Source of the DNA: Oasisia sp. SBJ-2009
Lineage: Eukaryota; Annelida; Polychaeta; Sabellida; Siboglinidae
Assembly (NCBI GenBank): GCA_964017155.1
Contig: OZ024856.1
Span: 12,381,625 to 12,445,624 of the forward strand
Reading direction: 5' to 3'
DNA length: 64,000 nt
Part shown: piece after piece, positions 25,280 through 36,284 of the stretch
Layout of the letters: every line of letters starts with the position of its first letter
Numbering within the stretch: position 1 is the first letter of the stretch
Program-made: the position numbers and the translations under genes
The notes under the pieces: generated by a model
The model's input: the letters and a program-made list of their open reading frames with translations, nothing else
Databases searched by the model: none
What the model was told of the DNA's origin: nothing

Positions 25280-26700
25280 TCTTATGCTTTGAATAGTAAC
25301 TGACATTTCTCTGCCAACGATTTTGTCCTGCATAACAGGTAACAATACAATTAATATTTTATGTAGCACATTAATGATACAATTAATTATTGATAGTATT
25401 CCATTAACAGTATCACAGTAGAACTGTGGCCAGCCCCAGCAACTGTACACTACATGGCAGACAAGTGTGAACAGAATCACCCTCTATCAATCAAGTTTTC
25501 TTCTTTTGTGTGTTTAAATTGGATCACCACAAGGTCTTGTTCATAAGTGTGGGAGCACGTAATTAATCCAGTTGTTGTCAGTCCACCTGTGATGTCCTCT
25601 GCCCATGTCTGGGGTGGTATGGATGATTACACAACAGCCTGGTGGATCAACTTCACCTGTCATTTCAAAACCTGAGCAGTTTCATTCCGCTCCATTGTAT
25701 GTGCCTTCTGGAAGAGTAAAAAGTAGAAAAGTAAGTTCTTACACAGTGCAGTATCCAGTCCACTGGACTGCTTAGAACCACTAACCTATTCAGTAGAACA
25801 CTGTCTAAATTTCTCTGGGAAGCTTTCAGCCTAGCCCAGCAATTATTACATAAAGACTACCTGTACACATGTATCCACCATTGTCTATAGCCAGGTACTC
25901 ATTAATACAGCCGAGTGAACTGGATCAATGTGGAGTGAAAGAACTTACTCATGGCAACAGAGTTTTATCCCAGTGGCATTGACTGCTCTGTCACTGTGTT
26001 ACACTAACTTTTTAAGACAGAGAGATGTTAGTGGACCTCCAGAAAGGTCAGAGTTGACTAGTCGTGGGTGGGTGAGTAGGAGTGACAGGGGGTGACATTG
26101 ATGAGACAGGTTGAGAGGGAGGAAGAGCCTCAGTTAGGCCATGTCAACTCTTCCGCAGGGCACTAAAAGGGGTCGTCTACAAAGTATGGCACATTTACGG
26201 GGGTGATCTATGATCAGACATGATGGAATATTACATTAGAAGTGTTGGGGTGGGATGTGGGTCTCTGAGCAAGTGTCACATGATATTACACAATGTGACT
26301 ATTATTCTAAAACTACCTTTTTAACCTTGCTGACCCATCACAGCTCCCTTGTGTGTCCATTTGTTGACAGCCATGAATACTGCTTGTCTAGTTTCATATT
26401 GACAAACACATTAACACATGTGTAACTGCGCCTTCAAACTTGGTTTCTAATTTAGGTTTGAAAAAATTATATATCAACAATCAGGTCGCTTCTATCCTGT
26501 CTCAATGGCGACCATATCCTATTTTACATCTTCATTTAATTACTGGTATTACTGTTAAAATGTGATTACATAATTGACTTACTTTTTTAACCCACTTATA
26601 CATTTTACTAGTTTATTCTGTTAAAGATACACTTTTTATACCTATTTCTACGTAACAAGTATTTGTATGTGCCGTGTATTTATTTGTACATTCATGACAC
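25280..26700. other. No gene seen; minus-strand SINE family 1 piece at 25864-25980
   Basis: At 25864-25980 the minus strand reads TTTCACTCCACATTGATCCA, then AATGAGTACCTGGCTATAG: the central body of SINE family 1, without head or tail. The rest is AT-rich with no gene recognised. Confidence 0.65.
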
Positions 26701-26704
26701 TTCT

Positions 26705-26875
26705 AGTTCCGCCTGTATGCATAATATTCTCTTTAGATGCCACATGTCAAGTCCTTAATCCCACCTCTCCCTAAATCAATCCTCTTTCCTATTCCATCAG
26801 GCACTAGTTGTTGGCTTGCTCTCAGGATTAAGGAACTGTTGCGCAGTAAAACCACCACTAGTCTTAGGCACATGA
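26705..26875 (+). repeat. Dispersed repeat D2, copy 2
   Basis: Second copy of the sequence at 23030-23200, same orientation, diverged. It lies about 120 bp upstream of a truncated LINE. Confidence 0.8.
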
Positions 26876-26991
26876 CATAAACATATTTGTATTCAGTTGT
26901 ATTTATGAATGACCCCAATGGAGGAAGACATCAATGTTTAAGGTGACACACTAGTGCCACAGGACCACAGATGCACCAGTTCAGGTGATGG

Positions 26992-28252
26992 TTGCTGTCA
27001 ACAATGTCCAATCAGTTTGGATTTAAGAAAAAACATGGGACAGACTTGTGTATTTATGTCTTAAAGGAAGTTATTGACAGGCATAGGAGTCTAAATGGGT
27101 CTATGTTTACATGTTTTTTAGATGCTTCTAAAGCCTTTGATAGAGTGAAACATTCTATCTTATTTCAAAAGTTGATTGACAGGGGAGTACCTGGATATAT
27201 TGTTAGACTACTTATATATTGGTATTCAAATCAGACTATGTGTATAAGATGGTCAGGTAAATTGTCGGAACATTTTGGTGTTACAAATGGTGTCAGGCAA
27301 GGTGGTATACTCTCGCCGTACCTTTTTAATATATATATGGATGATTTAACCATAGCTTTAAACAAATGTAACACAGGGTGTGTAATAGGTAGTACAACTA
27401 TCAACCATCTTATGTATGCTGATGACTTGGTAATTCTGTCTCCATCTGTATCAGGACTGTCTGAACTGATGCAGGTATGTGGACTCTATGGGCTAAATCA
27501 TGATATCAAGTACAATTCCAAGAAAAGTGCTGTGTTAATATTTAAAAGTAAATTTATGAAAAATGTTGATGTTCCATCATTTAAGATTAATGGTGAAACA
27601 ATCCAGGAGGTGGATAATGTGAAATATTTGGGTCACTTTATTTCTAATACATTACGTGATGACAAAGATATTTTACGGCAATGCCGACAACTATATGCTA
27701 GGGGTAATACGCTATTGCGGAAATTTTACATGTGTTCCACTGAAGTGAAGCTGACTTTGCTTAGAACTTTCTGCTCTCCCATGTATACTGCTCAGTTGTG
27801 GTGGAATTACACAGTAGCAAGTATACATAAACTTCATGTGGCTTACAATAATGTGTTTCGCTTATTGCTAAATCAGCCTAAATATTGCAGTGCCTCCACT
27901 ATGTTTGTAGAATACCATGTACCAGATAGTAAAGCTGTAATTAGAAACCTTGTATATAAATTCATGCGGAGACTTGATGCCTCTTATAATAAGTTGGTAA
28001 TTGCAATTATCAACAGTGATATAAAATGGCAATCCAGGATAAGACGACATTGGATCAAAATGTTGTATATACATAATAGCTTTTGTTGAGTTTTGACTGA
28101 ATGTACCATTGTGCAATGTTTTTTTTCTTCTATTTACCATGTGCAATATTTTTATAGTTTTCTAGTCACTTGTATTTTTTTAAATGTTTATGTGGACATC
28201 TGTATGACACTGACAGTCTGAAATAAAGATATTGAATTGAATTGAATTGAAT
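26992..28252 (+). mobile_element. 5'-truncated non-LTR retrotransposon (reverse transcriptase part of ORF2)
   Basis: A 365-codon uninterrupted frame (26992-28089) starts inside the reverse-transcriptase domain at SNQFGFKKKHGTDLCIYVLK. Around residues 41-54 it has FLDASKAFDRVKH, around 99-118 NGVRQGGILSPYLFNIYMDD, and around 140 MYADDLVILSPS, the catalytic YADD box. The thumb and C-terminal region follow (VKYLGHFIS). The endonuclease and ORF1 are absent. A short 3' UTR leads to AATAAAG and a tail of TTGAA units (28228-28252). The open frame means the reverse-transcriptase part has not accumulated stops, so the insertion is probably young. Clade (CR1/L2/Jockey-like) is from general appearance only. 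Confidence 0.9.
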
Positions 28253-28494
28253 GGTTGAGTACAGTTGCCAGGTGACTGGCATGACCTCTAATTAATAATT
28301 CAATAAATTATGCCGTTCCATATGGCTTCAATAAATTACTGCCTAATTTCCAAACGTAGTTGACCAGTTGTAAAATTGACCAGTGTATAGATTTGCTTTA
28401 AATAAAAACCATCAGCAGTAAAGATTATAGACTTGTAAATTCACTGTCTCTAAATAGTGTTCAGACGTAAACCTGCTACCACCAGTGAGAACCA

Positions 28495-29010
28495 TGATCT
28501 GTTTATGGTCTGTCCATGGTCTGTCTGCTCTACTGTGTGCTTGCCTTGGTCTTAACATGATCTTTCTGTTTATGGTCTGTCCATGGTCTGTCTGCTCTAC
28601 TGTGTGCTTGCCTTGGTCTTTTACATGATCTTTCTGTTTATGGTCTGTCCATGGTCTGTCTGCTCTACTGTGTGCTTGCTTTGGTCTTAACATGATCTTT
28701 CTGTGGTCTGGCCATGGTCGTAACATCATCTTTCTGTGGTCTGCTCATGGTCTGTCTCTGACATGTCTATGGTCTATCCAATAGTCTGTTGTCAGTAAGT
28801 AGTCTATCCATGTCCATGTCCTGTCCATGATTCGTATGTTTTCTATTTTGTCTGAACATGGTCTGTCCATGGTATGTCCTAAGTCTGTAAATGATCTGCT
28901 CATGGCCTGTCCAGATACCATTCATGATATATCCATATTTCATCCATGGCCTATCCATTTGCAATCCATGATCTATCCATGGCCTGTCTGTAGTCTGTCC
29001 ATGACAGCCC
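28495..29010 (+). repeat. Degenerate CCATGGTCTGT repeat with three 67-68 bp units
   Basis: Three near-identical units (about 28500-28700) contain GTCTGTCCATGGTCTGTCTG, CTCTACTGTGTGCTTGC and ACATGATCTTTCTG. They are followed by decaying GGTCTGTCCATG sub-repeats to about 29010. No coding meaning is seen on either strand. Confidence 0.85.
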
Positions 29011-29397
29011 AGGCTTCAAGTGCTATCTCATAAGATATGAGAAGATCTTTGAGCCAAATGTGCTGTTGGTTCAACAGTTCTGTCTCCAACGTGTAGCTCA
29101 GCAATGAAGACAGATTTAGTTTGTGTGTTCTCCATCCTACCGATGTGTCTAGGCCGGCATGTACAGTGCCAATACAGAATGTTAATGTGTTTCCAGAACC
29201 TTTATTCTAACAAGAAGTTTCTCATTGGTGATTTTGTCACGCCAATGAAGGCGGCATATTATTCTGAGACATTGCATGTGGTCTAGAAAGTTCAATCACC
29301 TCTCGTGCAGGATGTGTGCCTGCCAGGCTTCCATTATGGTAAACAGATAAACCAACCAGCTCTGGTGAGATGGATGAAAGGCTTCCAGTTGGATCTA

Positions 29398-29835
29398 CAT
29401 AATAATAATAATTGTAACACTTCAATAAAGCACTTATGTGCTTGACAATTCAAGCTGAGAGGCGCAAAGAACAAAGTCACTTGGTGTAATCATAAAGTGA
29501 CATAATCGGGACAGGCAAAAGTCATTATTGGAGCGTGGAGCCCCCAAAAATGTATGGTGGAAAAGCAATTTTAAATAAATCTGATTCAAATTTTTTACGA
29601 AAGGTGGCTATCGTTTCAGAATATTTAATTGCAATAGGGAGTTGATTCCAGATTGTTGGCGCAGCTACAGAGAAGGCAAGTTTGCCGATATTCAGCTTAG
29701 TTTTTTGAACAAAAAGTTATTTGAAAACGGATGATCTAAGGGTCTTAAAGGACAAAAAAGGGTACGGTTTCGTGTCATACACCTAATAGAGTTTATACAA
29801 AGTAACAATTTCCACATATACTCAATTTTTTAACG
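29398..29835 (-). mobile_element. CR1/L2-type LINE 3' fragment
   Basis: The minus strand, from about 29750, encodes LFVQKTKLNIGKLAFSVAAP, then TIWNQLPIAIKYSETIATF and RKKFESDLFKIAFP. This is the usual C-terminal signature of CR1/L2 proteins (AFSVAAPT.WN.LP..I). A 3' UTR and a tail of ATT units follow, ending at 29398. The part beyond 29750 is decayed. Its segment 29745-29813 also occurs inverted at 30283-30353. Confidence 0.8.
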
Positions 29836-30269
29836 TCAGCGGTTTACTCAGAATGTGACTTTAAAGTCTAAAATTCTAACGAAATCCACAATGGTCTAGA
29901 CGCCGCCATAAGTGAAGGGTTAACTTGGCTTGGCCATTCAGCGCGCGGCATTCTATATCTCTGCTGAAGCCGGTCGACGTTGTTAAGGGTCAACAACTTT
30001 GAGTCTTTGACAGTTCGTTCAGTTGGCGTGACATCTAGCAGCTGCTTATAGACGTATATCTAAATCTGTGGTTAAATCTATGGTAAACTTTAGTAATTAT
30101 GCCTTCGTATTCGGCATACGGTTGCAATAATAGTTGAAACAACCGATAGTATTGAAGCAATAGATTCACATTGGTGATTTGCGGGGCGTTCTGTTTGGAA
30201 TCCCTCCAGTCCAAGTACAGTTCACTTTGCTCGATCCATTTTTAGGAGAAATGCTTTGATGTAGACATG

Positions 30270-30752
30270 TATCATCAGTTGATGGAAATTGTTACTTTAT
30301 ATTAACTCTATTAGGTGTATGCCACGAAACAGTTAACTTTTTTTGTCCTTTAAATATATCAGAGAAGTATAGCAGATTAACTAAGTATGTCGTTTGTGGT
30401 GTTAACCCTTCCTCCTCCCACACCCCCACCCCACCTTATAGGTAACATTAAATTATTCTTTGAGGCTTATTCGGTAATAGTAATAATGATAAATATTCTC
30501 GTAGCCATCTGATTATAAAAATGCCCGGAAACGTTGATTCTCACAACATACTTGTATGTATTATACTTATGCCTAATTATGTTATTGTATTATGTGTCAT
30601 ACAGTTTGTATAGATGTTTATATAATTGATGTATAATTTTAAATGGTTCTCAACAATCATAAAGAAGCTATCGGTGGACACGTAGTAGCCAGTCATGCGG
30701 GAAAGTAGTGAAGGGTCAAGTTATAACTGAACACGTTTACTAAATGTTTTAT

Positions 30753-30793
<41 letters not shown>

Positions 30794-31068
30794 GCTATTT
30801 ATCTTGTTTTATAATATATCTATTTATTATTATTTTTTGTAATCTATTTTTTTTAAATATTTATTCACTATATTTTTTGGTTATTCCATTTTTTTATTCA
30901 CTATATTTTAACGCATTACGCAATGTATAAGGTAGTCTATGAAATTGTTTAGTGCATGTATATTATGTTTTACAATACACTTGCGTTAGCAATCACGACC
31001 CTTAGGGAGATCAAATGTACATTTTATAAGGTTATCGTGAATAAATAATATTTATTATTATTATAGAC
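30270..31068 (+). mobile_element. Probable LINE 3' remnant, opposite orientation to the preceding one
   Basis: The segment 30283-30353 is the reverse complement of 29745-29813, so it belongs to the same family. The end GTGAATAAATAATATTTATT plus ATT units (31030-31068) looks like a LINE 3' terminus. A (TA)n tract interrupts at 30757-30792. No open frame remains. The link between the two parts is inference. Confidence 0.5.
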
Positions 31069-31069
31069 C

Positions 31070-32140
31070 AGGTGACGTGCCTCCCCCCGACCCTCCACCA
31101 GTGTATCCAGCATTCTTCACAGGGAGAAGAAGGTTTATGTCAAAGTAACGCTTTAAATAGTGTAAAACGATGCAGTGACAAATAAATTATCCCAACATGT
31201 CTTCAGTTTGACGTAATAGTTTTTAACCACCATTAGTTAACACGATCACTGACAGTACATGCGTGACAGCAAACTGACAGTGTTTCACCACACATAGGTG
31301 ACAAAATCAGCCATGCATGATGAAACATGCTGTCAGTGCGTGTGCGTGACAGAACATGTTGTCACCAGTGATGCGTGTCGAAACCTACTGCCATGTGTAC
31401 AGGCATCACGGTTCACTGCACTGACCACTTCCAGTGCCTCGTTACCTGTGTACCTACCTGTAATGCCACACACAAATTATCGTACTCTGAGTATATAGAG
31501 TTTGTCTTTCCCCCTTGCTAGCCCAGGATTAACAAATCTATCTGCTTAAGACGGTATCGTCATGCATGATTGCTTTCATTGAGTAACTTCCATTCCCTTA
31601 TGCAATAGTTAGCTCACTCTAATTCCAGTCCATATCAAAATAAACTCCTGCAGCAATGCAGAGTTTGGAGAATCTTATTTACCAGTGTTGTAATTACTTG
31701 TGCCGTGGAGCGTGACCTTGGTTGTTATTGGCTTTGAACTTCTCTACCACGACACAGAATCAACCCACCCCCACCCTACCTCGGAGGGATAATCATACAA
31801 AACAACTTAAAACATTATTGCACTACATAATAGTTGCTCATGAATATCAGTTATTATTATGATGAGATCGTGAGAACATTATGCGTGTTGTCATGGTCTA
31901 TTACACATGCCTCAGTGTTGCCCAAGCTATGGAAAATAAGTAAAGGTACAAATGCAGATAACATTATGAAACAGTATATTTAATTGGCGCTGTTGGCTTT
32001 TGGAATTTAGCAATTAACATTAGGAATGAAAAGGCATTGAAAAGGGTGTATGAATTGTGTTGATGACACACACCCTGGTATCCAGTCAATACTTTTCAAG
32101 AGGTTAGAACTACAAAGTCATGGTAAATATGTTTGATGCA
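31070..32140. other. No gene seen
   Basis: Mixed composition with no protein-like frame. No ORF1 for the downstream LINE is found here, so that copy starts without one. Confidence 0.5.
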
Positions 32141-32145
32141 TCTAT

Positions 32146-35100
32146 TTGACAGTCATAACCATAGATACTACTGACAGAAGCCTATCAAAATTTTTTGACA
32201 AACTTGAAAGTAGTATAAAATCTTTAAATTGCAATTTTGATTGTATAGGATTAACCGAGACCTGGTTAAAGGACATGGAAAATACTGATATTTATAATAT
32301 ACCTGATTACATATTACTGTCAAATCCGAGAACAAAAAAAGAGGTGGAGGAGTTGGCATGTACGTTTCAGATAGATTACGCTTTAAGAAAAGAAATGATT
32401 TAAGTATTAACTCTGACAATTATTCATTTGAATCTATATTTATAGAAATTGAAATTAATAATGTATGTGTTATTATTGGAACCATTTATAGACCTCCTGA
32501 CACAAACATAAACATTTTTAATGTACATTTTAATGATCTGCTAAGAACTATCTCGAATGAAAGAAAGAAATGCATACTCATGGCTGACTTTAATATTGAC
32601 CTATTAACAAATGACACTAATAATTTAACAGCAGACTTTGTACAAAATATGTTTGCAAATATGTTCTATCCAACAATTAGCAAACCAACCAGAATCGCTC
32701 AACAATCAGCAACTCTCATAGACAATATCATAACTAACATTCATGAGTATCCCATTAAATCGGGCATTCTATATGATGATATATCAGATCACTTCCCAAT
32801 ATTTAATTTCTATAATATAGGCTTAACATATTACCCAAAAAATAAATATATATTCAAACGTGCAAACAATGCAAATAACATTGCTAAATTAAATGCAAAA
32901 TTAAAAAATGCAAACTGGGAAGAGGTATATAATGACACAAACCCTAACTCTTCGTATGATACATTCATTGGATTACTAAATTCCCACATTAATGAATGCC
33001 TACCATGGAAAAAAATCAAAATAAGACCGCACAATAATGATTGGCTCACTAAAGGTATTGTAACATCCACAAAGGAAAAAAACCGCCTATACAAAAAATA
33101 TAAATGTAATCCGACAATTGAAAATGAACATATTTATAAAAGATTTAAAAATAAACTGACACATGTAATAAGAACTTCCAAAAAGTCATACTTTAAAAAT
33201 AAATTTGACCTATATAAAAATGACTGCAAAAAAACATGGAATACCATTAATGAAGTTCTAAAGAGCACTAAAAAAAAATCTGCAGTGTACAATAAATTTA
33301 TAACAACAGAAGGAAACTGTTGTATAGATAAAAACGAAATAGTGAATGAATTTAATAAATACTTTACAAATATAGGCCAAAATCTTAATGCAAAACTAAC
33401 TCAAACAGTACATGACCCTACACATTATATAAATAACAATCCAGCAAACTTTTTCTGTACACCAACTTGTCCCACTGAAATAATTAACATAGTGCATAGT
33501 AACAATTCCAAAAAGTCTGGAGGTTATGACAACGTGGACCCTAACATTATTCAACATGTTATTCCACAAATTGCAAATCAACTAGCTCACATCTTCAATA
33601 ATTCATTCACTATGGGTATTGTTCCAATAAAGTTGAAGATTGCTAAAGTAATTCCGTTATACAAAAGTGAAAACCCTGAACTGTTTACAAATTACAGACC
33701 TATTTCGATTCTTCCATGCCTATCAAAAATACTAGAGCGCCTAATGTACAATAGGATTAATAATTTCCTAGCTGAATATAACATACTATCAAATAAACAA
33801 TATGGATTTAGGGGAAATTACTCTACTTATATGGCAATGATTGACTTGGTAGATAAAATATCAAGCAACATTGATCAAAAAAATCATAATATAGGCATAT
33901 TTCTTGATCTTAGTAAGGCTTTTGACACAATAGACCATAACATCTTATTAAAAAAACTTCAGTGCTATGGGATAAGAGGCATAGCTTGCGAATGGTTCAA
34001 AAGTTACCTTAGCGATAGAGCACAATATGTGTTGTATAATAACACAGAATCTGAATACATGAAAATAACTTGTGGTGTTCCCCAGGGATCCATATTAGGC
34101 CCATTACTTTTTATCATATATATAAATGATATTGTAAATGTATCAAACATTCTTAAGCCTATACTGTTTGCAGATGATACTAGTTTGTTCCATGCACACA
34201 CACATTTCCACACTCTCATAGAAGAAGTGAATATTGAACTACAAAAAATTGCAATTTGGTTTAATACTAATAAACTAACATTAAATGTTAAAAAATCAAA
34301 TTTCATAATATTCACACCAAAAGGGAAAATTTATAACACAGACAATGCTGAAATAATAATAAATGGTAACAAAATAAAACAAGTCAAGTTTACAAAATTT
34401 CTAGGAATATACATAGATGAACATTTGAGCTGGAAAATCCATATTAATAATTTAGCCAAAAAAATTGCACGAAATGTAGGAATGCTAAATAAATTAAAAT
34501 ATTGTCTCCCATTGTACACCATGAAGACTTTATACTATTCATTAATATTACCTCATCTGCAATATTGTGTCCTGTTGTGGTCAAATACATACACAATTCA
34601 TTTAAAAAAAATAAAGATATTACAGAAGAGAGCAATAAGGATAATTACGAAATCACAATATACATCACATACAGATCCATTATTTTCAAAATTAAAACTG
34701 TTAAAGTTAAGTGATATATATAAACATCAATTAGGGATTTTTATGTATAAATCCGTAAATGATCAACTCCCAGACAACTTGACTTCTATGCTTAAACTAA
34801 CAGAAAACATTCATAACCATAATCTTAGAAATTTTAATGGGTTTTACATTCAAAACATAAGAACAAACAACAGAAAGTTTACAATAAATTATTCTGGTCC
34901 AGTCTTCTGGAATACACTACCTCAACATATAAGAAAGCTTAGAACAATAAAACAATTTAAAGGTAAGCTAAAGGAGTTATTACTGATGGGATATGTATCT
35001 GAGGCATATATAAGGATTATGTAACGTAGTTATAGTATTATTTTATTATTTATCATTACTTGTATTTATTTTTAGACTTATTTAAGTACTTAGTAATAGT

Positions 35101-35341
35101 AATATTAGTAGTTGTAGTATTCTAATATTATCATTCATGATAATGATATTTATTTATTTTTATATGTTTAGTTTACTTTTATAATAATGTCCATAAAGTT
35201 TTATGTTCTTGGTGGTCCTCGATATAAGCCCCTAGGGGTTTCTAGAGGATCTCCACGGTTACATTTTATAATCATGTTTATGCTTATGTTTGTATGTTGT
35301 TGTTGTTGTGACCGAAATAAAGTTCAATTCAATTCAATTCA
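32146..35341 (+). mobile_element. Nearly complete LINE ORF2 (endonuclease plus reverse transcriptase), one frameshift
   Basis: The endonuclease begins near 32146 with the motif GLTETWLKD (catalytic Glu). A run of seven A at 32334-32340 shifts the frame by one; the rest continues as an 888-codon frame ending at 35024. That frame has the endonuclease motifs GTIYRPPD (about residue 42), MADFNID (about 75) and SDHFPIF (about 143). The reverse transcriptase has FLDLSKAFDTIDH (about 514), CGVPQGSILGPLLF (about 571) and FADDTS (about 603). The C-terminal LPHLQYCVLLW, ILQKRAIRII and WNTLPQHIRKL are typical of the Jockey/CR1/L2 group. A 3' UTR of about 320 bp ends in AATAAAG and TTCAA units (35320-35341). 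The 5' end of the endonuclease and any ORF1 are missing. Codons are strongly AT-biased. Confidence 0.93.
32358..35024 (+). CDS. LINE ORF2 protein, main open frame (endonuclease C-terminal part and reverse transcriptase)
   Basis: An 888-codon frame without stops; the chosen ATG is only the first in this frame, and the natural protein starts upstream in the other frame. The protein would nick target DNA with its APE-type endonuclease and copy its own RNA at the nick. The FADD box and the SDH box are intact, so only the homopolymer shift and the missing 5' end clearly break this copy. Lysine and asparagine are unusually abundant, unlike the GC-rich host exons nearby. Confidence 0.88.
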   Translation: MYVSDRLRFKKRNDLSINSDNYSFESIFIEIEINNVCVIIGTIYRPPDTNINIFNVHFNDLLRTISNERKKCILMADFNIDLLTNDTNNLTADFVQNMFANMFYPTISKPTRIAQQSATLIDNIITNIHEYPIKSGILYDDISDHFPIFNFYNIGLTYYPKNKYIFKRANNANNIAKLNAKLKNANWEEVYNDTNPNSSYDTFIGLLNSHINECLPWKKIKIRPHNNDWLTKGIVTSTKEKNRLYKKYKCNPTIENEHIYKRFKNKLTHVIRTSKKSYFKNKFDLYKNDCKKTWNTINEVLKSTKKKSAVYNKFITTEGNCCIDKNEIVNEFNKYFTNIGQNLNAKLTQTVHDPTHYINNNPANFFCTPTCPTEIINIVHSNNSKKSGGYDNVDPNIIQHVIPQIANQLAHIFNNSFTMGIVPIKLKIAKVIPLYKSENPELFTNYRPISILPCLSKILERLMYNRINNFLAEYNILSNKQYGFRGNYSTYMAMIDLVDKISSNIDQKNHNIGIFLDLSKAFDTIDHNILLKKLQCYGIRGIACEWFKSYLSDRAQYVLYNNTESEYMKITCGVPQGSILGPLLFIIYINDIVNVSNILKPILFADDTSLFHAHTHFHTLIEEVNIELQKIAIWFNTNKLTLNVKKSNFIIFTPKGKIYNTDNAEIIINGNKIKQVKFTKFLGIYIDEHLSWKIHINNLAKKIARNVGMLNKLKYCLPLYTMKTLYYSLILPHLQYCVLLWSNTYTIHLKKIKILQKRAIRIITKSQYTSHTDPLFSKLKLLKLSDIYKHQLGIFMYKSVNDQLPDNLTSMLKLTENIHNHNLRNFNGFYIQNIRTNNRKFTINYSGPVFWNTLPQHIRKLRTIKQFKGKLKELLLMGYVSEAYIRIM

Positions 35342-35810
35342 ACTGTTAATCCAGTTTACAAACTTTAAAATATATGTCTTGTGACCTGAAATAGACTACA
35401 AACACCATTTACACTCACTTTTGACGCATAACGAATACGAATACATTTATTTCAGGTAAAAATCCATATACAATTGGTACATACATTAGCACATCTACGT
35501 AGATTTAACACTTCAAATATGTTAAAAAATGAATAGATAAATATATATAAAGTTATAAGTTAGATAAGTGTAAAATTGTATAAGAAAAAACAAATAAAAT
35601 AATTAGCAATATACAGGATGTGATTGTATAATAAATATGCAATTAATTCAGGTAAATAAATGCCGTTTGGACCGACAATCTGACAATATCTGGTTATGGA
35701 ACACCTTTTATTGCTCCTTCATTTTTTAGCCATATTTCTACCCGTCCACAAAAATTTTTACCCGTCCAAATGATGGGTGGACGGGTCTCTGCATAAAGCT
35801 ATGGTACTAC
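35341..35810 (+). repeat. Dispersed repeat D3, copy 2, split by an insertion
   Basis: Outer parts (35341-35425 and about 35675-35810) match 24898-25140. Between them, 35427-35675 is a separate insertion: on the minus strand it ends CCTGAAATAAATGTATTCG, like a LINE 3' end with an ATTCG-type tail. The left side abuts the tail of the LINE at 32146-35341, so two retroelements appear to have landed in this copy. Confidence 0.75.
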
Positions 35811-35849
35811 AAAGGCGTTCATTTAGTGTAACGTAACAAGGGCTAGGGT

Positions 35850-36165
35850 TGGACCACAATACATATATATAATAAAATATATATGTATATATATAATTTA
35901 TATGTAATATATATATATATATACATTTCACAAATCTCAGGAATTTTTCTATATCGATTGTTGGACATCCATGGACCATGATTGCTGCTGGACGCAGGTC
36001 AAACAGCCACATCACAACCATATCTGTAGCTCTGTGTGATATTGTTGTGCATGATGGTAAGACAGGCAGTGACCCCTGGATGTGGAATTGCTAGAGGGTG
36101 TGAAGAGAGCATTGCTCCTGTCACGCTCTGTCGCCCACAGAGTTCACTCAGACCACAGACAATGT
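35850..36165. other. (TA)n-rich stretch then non-coding sequence
   Basis: An interrupted TA repeat occupies about 35861-35922. The rest has no recognised gene. Confidence 0.6.
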
Positions 36166-36169
36166 GAGA

Positions 36170-36178
36170 CTATATATA
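36170..36178 (+). promoter_or_regulatory. TATA box candidate
   Basis: CTATATATAG lies 74 bp upstream of the candidate start codon at 36244. TCAGT initiator-like triplets repeat at 36216-36240. TATA-like words are common in AT-rich DNA, so support comes mainly from the exon that follows. Confidence 0.35.
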
Positions 36179-36243
36179 GCACCGTGTTGTGTTAGTGGGT
36201 GCTGGGAGAGAGTGGTCAGTCAGTCAGTGGACTGGTCAGTCTC

Positions 36244-36283
36244 ATGGAGGACGATACGATTGTGCCTCAGTACAACACAACTG
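36244..36283 (+). CDS. Candidate alternative first exon 1c of the synaptotagmin-14-like gene
   Basis: ATG at 36244 opens MEDDTIVPQYNTT and meets a strong donor, ACTG|GTGAGT, after 40 bases (phase 1). Joining to the membrane exon at 43177 keeps the frame and puts a sequon (NTT) just before the membrane helix. A TATA-like box lies 74 bp upstream. The start-codon context is weak at -3. The evidence is positional: 40 coding bases are too few for a similarity claim. It competes with exon 1a (18456) as the source of the N-terminus; both may be used. Confidence 0.4.
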
Positions 36284-36284
36284 G

